From JAAFHZ01 sp964247085 (GTDB lineage Bacteria; Cyanobacteriota; Cyanobacteriia; Cyanobacteriales; Chamaesiphonaceae): DNA of 64,000 bases. The DNA lies in the NCBI GenBank assembly GCA_964247085.1, contig CAXTSX010000004.1, forward strand, positions 66,707-130,706, read 5' to 3'. The notes under the pieces were generated by a model. That model was not told where the DNA came from. It saw nothing but the letters and a program-made list of their open reading frames with translations, and did not search any database. Shown in pieces: positions 37,222-43,200 of the stretch. Position numbers and translations under genes: made by a program. Within the stretch, counting starts at the first letter, position 1, and each line of letters opens with the position of its first letter.

Positions 37222-37270
37222 TGGTTCGATCGCTTCAAAAAAAGCAGTTGATCATGCTGAAAGCAGTCTA
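37222..37270 (+). pseudogene. fragment of the 3' end of the upstream methyltransferase gene
   Basis: Bases 37222-37264 match 36471-36513 at 37 of 43 positions. The reading frame and stop are also preserved: VRSLQKKQLIMLKAV-stop here, VRSLQQKQLIMLKAS-stop in the intact gene. So the mazEF-like pair is bracketed by the methyltransferase end on both sides. Confidence 0.8.
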
Positions 37271-37344
37271 GCTTTATTAATTGGTGGGCATTGCCCACGC
37301 TTAAATAGACTTTTTCCAATAATTTGATAAATAAGTAAGAGATG

Positions 37345-38742
37345 TTAAATCTTTTCTAACTTCTGTTCCAATTTAGGATAGCACTCAAGGATAGACTTAA
37401 TTTCTTCTGAAGTAAATCCTAATACTTGAAGAAAATGCAACTGAAAAAATGCTTCCATCTTATAGCAAAGAGATAGTAATTCCTCGTTGTTTGCTGCTTT
37501 TGATTTCAAGGATTGATCATAATGAGTTAGATAATTTCTAGTGTCCACAATCCTAGAGATTATTTTATTTCGCTCCTTTTCAGTCCCTACTAAATTTTTA
37601 AATGGCTCAATAATACTGTTAATCCTTTTTCTAAGAGGAATTTCATTTCCATGATTCAGTCTGCCTTTTAACCATTCTTTATTATCTTCAGGACATTTAG
37701 AAATAATTTCTTCGACTAACTCTTTGAATTTTTGCTCATCCATTAATTTTTCGGTAGATGTTCTTCGATGATATGTTTCTAAACCTTGTACCAATGCTAG
37801 AAATTTACCATCTAGATACTTTTGTGCTCCCATCTTTGTTGAAAAATATAGACTTAAAGCAGGATCAATTTGATCATAAGCATCGATCCAATTATTAATT
37901 ATTTTCTCAGCATTATTTTTGATTTGTCCATATCTAAAAAGCATTCGATGCCATTCAATCTTTGAAGCATCTCCCAAATATGGGAGGCTGGGGTAGTAAA
38001 TTCCTATGGGAACAGGTGTTAAATTACCATCGCCAGTATCTCGGGAAATATTATTAGATGTCGCAACTATATATTCTAAACATACAATCTTATCAATGGC
38101 AAAACACAACAAGGTCGTTATCTTATGGGCAATATCTATGAATACATCTAATGCTCTTTCTTCTGTAGACACTAACTCAAAATAAGTTTTTTGAGTTATC
38201 TTGAATTCTGTTGTGCTTGATGGAGTAGAAAGCAATGAATAGAATTTAATTATTAACTGCATCCCATTATTGAGATTAATGATTATTTCCTTTGGCCGTG
38301 AATATATGATTTCTATATTTTCCAAATCACCTTTTTTTCTAAATTCAACTTCACGTATTCCCACCCATTCATCAATTCCTTCTATGGAAAATCTAAAAGT
38401 ATTAAAAGATATATTTTCTTTTTCCTTATATTCAACTCTAGTAAAAGCTTTGTTTACATGAATTAGTGACTTTTTAGATACTCCCCCCAACGAACTATTT
38501 TTCTGCTTGTAAAAGCAGTCATCAAGAGTTACAGATCCATACTCTTCAATAATACCGACGATTCTTTCTAAATTATCATTATTATTGTGCATTGCCTGGA
38601 GTGGGTCTGGATTGAACAATTCAATTACTTCAAGTTCAATATTTCCACCATCTGATATACGGAGAGTTCCTGGTATTTTTCTATCCGGCAAAGAAGGAAG
38701 CCAAAAATAGCCAGACTTTTTAAATTCTTCTTTTATTCTCAT
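37345..38742 (-). CDS. ApeA-like HEPN protein, candidate anti-phage factor
   Basis: 465 aa, strongly AT-rich. The N-terminus reads SGYFWLPSLPDRKIPGTLRI, the pattern of the ApeA N-terminal domain (G-x-F-W-L-P ... G-x-L). The C-terminal third is helical with RIVDTRNYLTHYDQ: the R-N-x3-H arrangement is the HEPN ribonuclease motif. ApeA is a known single-gene defence protein thought to cut tRNA or RNA on infection. Similarity to that architecture is good; defence activity here is inferred. Stands alone in the accessory zone, next to the mazEF-like module. Confidence 0.75.
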   Translation of the reverse strand: MRIKEEFKKSGYFWLPSLPDRKIPGTLRISDGGNIELEVIELFNPDPLQAMHNNNDNLERIVGIIEEYGSVTLDDCFYKQKNSSLGGVSKKSLIHVNKAFTRVEYKEKENISFNTFRFSIEGIDEWVGIREVEFRKKGDLENIEIIYSRPKEIIINLNNGMQLIIKFYSLLSTPSSTTEFKITQKTYFELVSTEERALDVFIDIAHKITTLLCFAIDKIVCLEYIVATSNNISRDTGDGNLTPVPIGIYYPSLPYLGDASKIEWHRMLFRYGQIKNNAEKIINNWIDAYDQIDPALSLYFSTKMGAQKYLDGKFLALVQGLETYHRRTSTEKLMDEQKFKELVEEIISKCPEDNKEWLKGRLNHGNEIPLRKRINSIIEPFKNLVGTEKERNKIISRIVDTRNYLTHYDQSLKSKAANNEELLSLCYKMEAFFQLHFLQVLGFTSEEIKSILECYPKLEQKLEKI

Positions 38743-38898
38743 GAAAATATTTCAACTGAATTGAGTAAAGTAACGAGGAGCAAATCCATCAGATTCATCT
38801 TGATTGATTTGTTGGCATAGCCTCAATTTTGCGCAATCGCATCAGGACTTTTCGCTGGATACAGTTAAGCAACCTATATTAATAATATTAATGCATAA

Positions 38899-39060
38899 CT
38901 AACCGAATCGGTTGCAATTTCGATAAAGGTGGTCATTGCTCACAATCCCAAATCTAGATACAACAAAAGATTTGAGTATTTTGGTGATAAAAATTTTTAT
39001 GTTTATTCTATCCCTGAACCAAAGCGATCGATTGTCAGAGAAGAAGTGCGATCAGCTTAG
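38899..39060 (+). pseudogene. C-terminal remnant of an unidentified protein
   Basis: An open frame without a start runs from just after a TAA at 38896 to a TAG at 39058: ...KVVIAHNPKSRYNKRF, then FGDKNFYVYSIPEPKRS and VREEVRSA. The sequence has protein-like composition and its last third is repeat R1. Parallel frames in R2, R4 and R5 give RYSEPRRSIVRVE, SIPEPKRSIVREG and SIPEPKRSIFRAG. The parent family was not recognised. Confidence 0.5.
39011..39054 (+). repeat. interspersed repeat copy R1
   Basis: CCCTGAACCAAAGCGATCGA followed by TTGTCAGAGAAGAAGTGCGA. R1 continues with weaker similarity to R5 up to about 39130, including CCAAGGATT and CATATT-TAGGAA. Confidence 0.85.
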
Positions 39061-39104
39061 ATTGAACTAAAAGCTGATCGATTCATGATAAACCAAGGAT
39101 TGCT

Positions 39105-39329
39105 TTACATATTTTTAGGAAGAACTGGAGCCACTACATCCCCTAGAATCTCCCCTGTACCTCTCATACAGCCAAAAGCTGGGCGTTGTGTTCTAGACAC
39201 AGATTCAGTCTTGGGAGAAATATCATTTTTCAAAGTTCCCAATAGCATCTCGATAATGGTGATACGTTCTTCAATAGAAATATTTTGGAGTTTTTCAAGA
39301 GTTTCCAAGTCAATCATTTTTTTGATCAT
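39105..39329 (-). CDS. solitary antitoxin-like protein
   Basis: 74 aa. An N-terminal helix (LETLEKLQNISIEERITIIEML) and a C-terminal extended tail, QRPAFGCMRGTGEILGDVV. The R-P-x-x-G-x-x-(R/K)-G tail is the toxin-binding tail style of VapB/DUF2281-type antitoxins, but no PIN toxin follows: the 3' side runs straight into repeat R1. Probably an orphan antitoxin left after loss of its toxin. An alternative start is Met5. Confidence 0.5.
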   Translation of the reverse strand: MIKKMIDLETLEKLQNISIEERITIIEMLLGTLKNDISPKTESVSRTQRPAFGCMRGTGEILGDVVAPVLPKNM

Positions 39330-39383
39330 AAGACTGAAAAGTTATACCCATTATACAATAGGCCGTAATTTCAATTATCGATA

Positions 39384-39424
39384 CTCTGAACCAAGGCGAT
39401 CGATTGTCAGAGTAGAATGCGATT
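39384..39424 (+). repeat. interspersed repeat copy R2
   Basis: CTGAACCAAGGCGATCGATT then GTCAGAGTAGAATGCGA. Lies between the solitary antitoxin-like gene and the DUF4258/YgiT pair. Confidence 0.85.
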
Positions 39425-39488
39425 TTACATCTAATCAACTATCCGCGATCGACTAAAATGGGTCAAATAACAGGCAATATCCATAGCA

Positions 39489-39770
39489 GTGCAAGATCAT
39501 ATATTCATCTTCTCCAGCCATGCAATCAAGCGGATGTTCTCACGCAGAATCTCTGAAACAGACGTTACAATCGCCATCACCCAAGGTAAAATCATAGAAT
39601 CGTATCCAAACGATAACCCCTTCCCCAGCTATCTTGCCCTAGACTTCGTTAATGAAAATCCCATCCACGTTGTCTACTCAGTCGATGAATCTACCAGCAT
39701 ATATTATGTGATCACAACCTATATTCCAGACTCAGAAATCTGGCTAAACAATTTCAGTAGCAGGAAATAG
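39489..39770 (+). CDS. DUF4258-family toxin-like protein
   Basis: 93 aa from a GTG. Reads FSSHAIKRMFSRRISETDV, GKIIESYPNDNPFPSYL, then NPIHVVYSVDESTSIYYVIT and PDSEIW. This is the DUF4258 pattern of small RelE/BrnT-like toxins in which H-A-x-x-R-M is conserved. It is followed 4 bp later by a YgiT-type zinc-finger protein, as in MqsR/MqsA-like arrangements (toxin first). Probable RNA-cleaving toxin. Start is uncertain by a few residues. Confidence 0.8.
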   Translation: MQDHIFIFSSHAIKRMFSRRISETDVTIAITQGKIIESYPNDNPFPSYLALDFVNENPIHVVYSVDESTSIYYVITTYIPDSEIWLNNFSSRK

Positions 39771-39774
39771 AAAT

Positions 39775-39999
39775 ATGCAATGCGTCCTCTGTAAACATGG
39801 AACAACCCATCCCGGTAATGTTACCGTCACCCTAGAACGAGATAGCTGCATCATTATTCTCAAAGATGTACCAGCGGATATTTGTGAAAACTGTGGCGAA
39901 TATTACCTCAGCCAAAGCACCACCGCAGCAGTATTATCCCGTGCAGAACAGGCGATCGATCACAAAGCCGAAGTCGAAATCCTGCGTTTTGCAGCATAG
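39775..39999 (+). CDS. YgiT-type zinc-finger protein, antitoxin-like
   Basis: 74 aa. Two CxxC pairs (CVLC at 3-6 and CENC near 42-45) form the MqsA/YgiT N-terminal zinc ribbon, followed by a helical SQSTTAAVLSRAEQAI segment. Many YgiT-type proteins lack the DNA-binding HTH of full MqsA, and this one ends before such a domain. Antitoxin of the DUF4258 protein just upstream (4-bp gap). Confidence 0.83.
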   Translation: MQCVLCKHGTTHPGNVTVTLERDSCIIILKDVPADICENCGEYYLSQSTTAAVLSRAEQAIDHKAEVEILRFAA

Positions 40000-40064
40000 T
40001 TATTACCCCAGAAATAGCTAAATTTCCATTTCTCATATCCTTCTCTCGGAGTAACCAGATTTAT

Positions 40065-40093
40065 TGATCGATTGTCAGAGTAGAGTGCGATCA
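40065..40093 (+). repeat. interspersed repeat copy R3 (partial)
   Basis: GATCGATTGTCAGAGTAGAG then TGCGATCA. The CTGAACC start is missing. Lies between the DUF4258/YgiT pair and the HNH pair. Confidence 0.75.
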
Positions 40094-40104
40094 AACAAAC
40101 AAGT

Positions 40105-40527
40105 TTAATCAGGTGGATGCTCTCCCATCTTGACCCACATCCTCCGCACCCGAACTACTTGAGGGCGATTCATCTTTAGAATCACCACCGTTGCCCGACC
40201 GATCGGAGTAAGCCCCACGATTTCCGTACTATCCTCAGACCAAGCAAAATGTTCTATCCATTTTTGCCAATGGGGATGAAATAGAGCAACAAGTTCGTTT
40301 GTATCTGGATCGGATGCCTGCTGCCTTTGAGCTTTGTAACGATTGCAAGATGGACAAGACAAACAAAGATTTTCTAATACTGTTTCACCGTCAGCCGATC
40401 GAGGAATGATGTGTTCAAATTCAAAGGTGCTTACGGTCAAAGCTTCTGCTGTGCGGCAATAAGCACAACAATCGGTGAAAAGATTTCTGACCTGTCGTTG
40501 CAGCTCAACGGAAACATAGGCACTCAT
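40105..40527 (-). CDS. HNH endonuclease
   Basis: 140 aa. CAYCR (first CxxC), then EFEHIIPRS and ENLCLSCPSCNRYK: an HNH core with zinc ligands CxxC and CxxC, catalytic His in EHI and the N/K of NRYK. The C-terminal 50 residues (LFHPHWQKWIEHFAW, TPIGRATVVILKMNRP) match a common cyanobacterial HNH subgroup. Its start overlaps the stop of the upstream gene by ATGA, so the two are translationally coupled. Likely DNA nicking or cutting; target unknown. Confidence 0.9.
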   Translation of the reverse strand: MSAYVSVELQRQVRNLFTDCCAYCRTAEALTVSTFEFEHIIPRSADGETVLENLCLSCPSCNRYKAQRQQASDPDTNELVALFHPHWQKWIEHFAWSEDSTEIVGLTPIGRATVVILKMNRPQVVRVRRMWVKMGEHPPD

Positions 40528-40868
40528 GAAGCTTGAGCCAAATTCCCTAGAGATTGCAAAGTATATCTGGCACGAGTTTTCAGTAATGTTAAATGGTCGA
40601 TTTGGACTAACAAAAGATCCAGCTCTGCCAATTCGTTGTCATCAAGTTGGTTCTCGGTATTTTGAACAAGTAACTCATTTAGTCGAGATTGGGCAACCGG
40701 AGCCAGAGTACTATGAGCTAGTGCCTGTAATTCAGCCTGGCTCATTCCAATTAAAATATCTTGGTAGATACTCGATGCCTGGGTTAATCGATCATACGTT
40801 TCCAGATCCAGCAAGACACCGACACGCTGTCCTTGTTCGTTGGTAATGTAACGGGTTTGCTCAGACAT
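40524..40868 (-). CDS. antitoxin-like partner of the HNH endonuclease
   Basis: 114 aa. N-terminal TRYITNEQGQRVGVLLDLETYDRL resembles the Phd/RelB-type start of antitoxins. The rest is helical (AQSRLNELLVQNTENQLDDN, then a Leu-rich LDLLLVQIDHLTLLKTRARY). The stop overlaps the HNH start by 4 bp. This pairing is seen repeatedly in cyanobacteria. Whether it neutralises the HNH protein is inference from gene order, size and overlap. Confidence 0.65.
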   Translation of the reverse strand: MSEQTRYITNEQGQRVGVLLDLETYDRLTQASSIYQDILIGMSQAELQALAHSTLAPVAQSRLNELLVQNTENQLDDNELAELDLLLVQIDHLTLLKTRARYTLQSLGNLAQAS

Positions 40869-40920
40869 AGTGCTTTGCGATTCAATGCGTCTAGTGTAAT
40901 GCTAGCTTAAATTTAATACT

Positions 40921-40974
40921 TACTCGATCGATCCCTGAACCAAAGCGATCGATCGTCAGAGAAGGAGTGCGATC
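40921..40974 (+). repeat. interspersed repeat copy R4
   Basis: TACTCGATCGATCCCTGAAC then CAAAGCGATCGATCGTCAGA and GAAGGAGTGCGATCA. Its first 33 bases are identical to R5. Lies between the HNH pair and the RHH gene. Confidence 0.88.
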
Positions 40975-41036
40975 AACGTCGATCTGCTAATCAAGCCTCC
41001 ACCCAGATATTCAGATCTAGACACAACCGCAACATC

Positions 41037-41384
41037 CTATTTTTTCTTGCTGATATTTACAGCAGCAGCCAGGATATCATCTTCCGTAGTCAGAGGTTCT
41101 AAGTGCTCTATCTGCATTTCTGCCAGAGCTTGATCGTGAATAGTCTGATACTGAACATCAATAATGGCACGAGTCACTTTATCCATCAGTAACTTCATTT
41201 GCTGTTTAGAGCCAGTGGTAATAATTTTAAGCCACGCTTCACGAGCAGTCGGGGGTAGCTCCACAAAAAAATCCAAGGCCATCCCAACCACCTGCGATCG
41301 ATTACGACGCTCGGATTTAGTGATCATATCCAGCCGTTCTACTATTTCCTTACTGGTATGAGCAGATACAGTTGTTCCAGACAT
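41037..41384 (-). CDS. solitary ribbon-helix-helix (CopG-like) protein
   Basis: 115 aa. N-terminal TTVSAHTSKEIVERLDMITK and RRNRSQVVGMALDFFVELP fit a CopG/MetJ-type RHH DNA-binding domain. The rest is helical with an acidic, Met/Leu-rich segment and a KKK end. No toxin gene is adjacent. Probably an orphan antitoxin or a small regulator. Flanked by R4 and R5. Confidence 0.7.
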   Translation of the reverse strand: MSGTTVSAHTSKEIVERLDMITKSERRNRSQVVGMALDFFVELPPTAREAWLKIITTGSKQQMKLLMDKVTRAIIDVQYQTIHDQALAEMQIEHLEPLTTEDDILAAAVNISKKK

Positions 41385-41470
41385 AGATCAAAAGAGTTTT
41401 CCCTAGGTTCTATAGATATTATCGATTACCTCACAATCATTCATGTATTTTCGATAAAAAATTCAATGCT

Positions 41471-41520
41471 TACTCGATCGATCCCTGAACCAAAGCGATC
41501 GATTTTCAGAGCAGGAGTAC
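41471..41520 (+). repeat. interspersed repeat copy R5
   Basis: TACTCGATCGATCCCTGAAC then CAAAGCGATCGATTTTCAGA and GCAGGAGTACG; about 46 of 50 bases equal R4. Similarity to R1 continues for another 80 bases (AATCAAGGATT, CATATTCTCAGGAA), which in R1 reaches into the antitoxin-like gene. Confidence 0.85.
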
Positions 41521-41651
41521 GTCATCCTCGATCGAACCGAAAGTCGATCGATGTTATGAGAAATCAAGGATTACATCGCATATTCTCAGGAAAACAAGCG
41601 CCTTGATTTTATCCCGGAATTGTTGATGGGTTATGGACTGCTTGGAAATGA

Positions 41652-41849
41652 TCAGGCAGGGGTTTCTTTGACAGATGTTACACCACCGGTCTTTTTGGGC
41701 AGATTAATCCAAATTTCTCCTGATATCAGAAAACTCTGATCGTAAATTATGACAACACTTTGGGCATTCTTAGGTATAACAGCCTTAGCTCTACCCAGAC
41801 ACATCATCAGACAGCTCATTAGCAAACACTGCCCAGTGATTTTTGCCAA
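41652..41849 (-). pseudogene. possible remnant of a zinc-ribbon (transposase-like) coding sequence
   Basis: One - strand frame reads CPKCCHNLRSEF, an internal stop, then RWCNICQRNPC. Two CxxC pairs with an R-W in between resemble the N-terminal zinc ribbon of IS1/ISSoc-type transposases, but the frame is broken. The open 65-residue frame on the same strand is an out-of-register reading. Very tentative. Confidence 0.25.
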
Positions 41850-41919
41850 ATTTATTCTTCATCAACAGCTTCTACACACCAAATTTCGCCTTAGTTGAGT
41901 AGGATTGGAATTCCAATTT

Positions 41920-43200
41920 ATGTCCATCATCCCTAATTTATTAAAAAATAATGAATCGCCTGTCAGTGATATTCCTTTAGAAATAGAGGATGAGAACATC
42001 GACGAAGAATTGTCTGATACTTGGCAAGAGCTAATCAACCTCGAAGATTTAGAAGAGTCGGAACATGCTGTTATTGACCAATCCGCTAAAGGCCAGCAGA
42101 CCTACAGTCGTGATCTGGTTCGTCTTTATTTGCAAGAAATTGGCCGCGTAAAACTGCTAACTCGTGACGAAGAAGTGGCTGAGTCCCAACTGGTACAACG
42201 TCATGGACAATTGCTAGAAATTAGAAATATGGCCGCTGCTGCCGTGGCCACTGGTAAAAGTAACGACGCCATTATCGAAATGTACACGCGGCTGATGAAC
42301 ATCCGCGATCAAATGACTGTGCAGAGTGGGCATCGGCCATCACCGGAGCGGTGGGCGATCGCTGCTGGTATTGATGTGGAATTACTCAAACCTCAAGTTG
42401 CTGCTGGCAAAAACCGCTGGGCAGAACTCGCTAATGTGACCGTCGCCGAATTAGAAGAAATCCAGCTCAAAGGGATCGCTGCCAAGGAGCATATGATCAA
42501 GGCTAATCTGCGGCTAGTCGTATCGGTGGCCAAAAAATATCAGCACCGGGGTCTAGAACTTTTGGATTTAATTCAAGAGGGCACCATGGGCTTAGACCGC
42601 GCAGTGGAAAAATTTGATCCCACCAAAGGCTATCGTTTTAGTACCTATGCTTATTGGTGGATTCGCCAAGGGATTACTCGGGCGTTAGCCACCCAAAGCC
42701 GGAATATTCGGTTGCCAGTACATATCACTGAGAAGCTAAATAAGATTCGGAAAGTCCAACGCCAACTGACCCAAGCCGGAGTTTCACCCAAGCTCGAAGA
42801 AGTGGCTCATGCCCTAGAGATGACTCCTGAACAGGTGCAAGAAGTCTTGATGCGGGTGCCTCGATCGATCTCCCTAGACGTGAAGGTTGGTAAAGACAAA
42901 GATACTGAATTAGGTGATTTGCTGGAAGCCGTCGAAATTTCGCCCGAGCAATTGCTAATGCGAGAATCGTTGCACGGCGAATTACTACAACTACTGGCCG
43001 ACCTCACCGAAAGAGAGCGGGAAGTGATTGCCCTCCGCTTTGGTTTGGGTCACGACCAATCTTACTCCTTAGCTGATATTGGACGGATTTTGGAGCTATC
43101 CCGCGAGCGGGTGCGCCAAATTGAAGCTAAGGCTTTGCAAAAGCTGCGGCAACCCAAGCGTCGCAATCGGGTGCGAGATTATTTGGATATTCTTTGCTAA
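41920..43200 (+). CDS. group 2 RNA polymerase sigma factor, SigC-like
   Basis: 426 aa from the ATG at 41920; the frame also opens at a TTG 15 bases upstream. Region 1.2 (SRDLVRLYLQEIGRVKLLTRDEE), an extended non-conserved segment, region 2 (LRLVVSVAKKYQHRGLELLDLIQEG, then RFSTYAYWWIRQGITRAL), region 3 and region 4 (LSRERVRQIEAKALQKLRQP). Lacks the very long N-terminus of some primary factors. The length, the segment between 1.2 and 2 and the ending fit cyanobacterial SigC, used in stationary phase, nitrogen and heat responses. SigC versus other group 2 members is judged by eye. Confidence 0.85.
   Translation: MSIIPNLLKNNESPVSDIPLEIEDENIDEELSDTWQELINLEDLEESEHAVIDQSAKGQQTYSRDLVRLYLQEIGRVKLLTRDEEVAESQLVQRHGQLLEIRNMAAAAVATGKSNDAIIEMYTRLMNIRDQMTVQSGHRPSPERWAIAAGIDVELLKPQVAAGKNRWAELANVTVAELEEIQLKGIAAKEHMIKANLRLVVSVAKKYQHRGLELLDLIQEGTMGLDRAVEKFDPTKGYRFSTYAYWWIRQGITRALATQSRNIRLPVHITEKLNKIRKVQRQLTQAGVSPKLEEVAHALEMTPEQVQEVLMRVPRSISLDVKVGKDKDTELGDLLEAVEISPEQLLMRESLHGELLQLLADLTEREREVIALRFGLGHDQSYSLADIGRILELSRERVRQIEAKALQKLRQPKRRNRVRDYLDILC

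Larger units (their letters stand above)
38743..39104. other. 362-bp gap holding a coding remnant and repeat R1
   Basis: No intact gene. It contains the promoter side of the ApeA-like gene, then a remnant on the + strand (38899-39060) and repeat copy R1 (39011-39054), both described separately. Confidence 0.6.
41385..41919. other. 535-bp gap with repeat R5 and remnants before the sigma factor gene
   Basis: No intact gene. Contains R5 (41471-41520, extending to about 41602), where the end of a lost antitoxin-like gene is still visible, then a possible mobile-element remnant at 41641-41850. The sigma-factor promoter should lie in the last 60-100 bases. Confidence 0.55.

Noticed and set aside
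39085..39456. 123-residue + strand frame across the solitary antitoxin-like gene
   Set aside because: Mostly antisense to that gene; only its end corresponds to repeat R2, treated as a repeat/remnant.
40526..40846. 106-residue + strand frame
   Set aside because: Antisense of the HNH partner gene, with no ribosome binding site.
39011..41520. CRISPR array
   Set aside because: Repeats are 550-870 bp apart in most cases, with genes rather than uniform spacers between them; no cas genes in the window.
39011..41602. Classical integron cassette array
   Set aside because: No integrase gene, no attI, and the repeat lacks the paired RYYYAAC/GTTRRRY arms of attC; genes are not all in one orientation.
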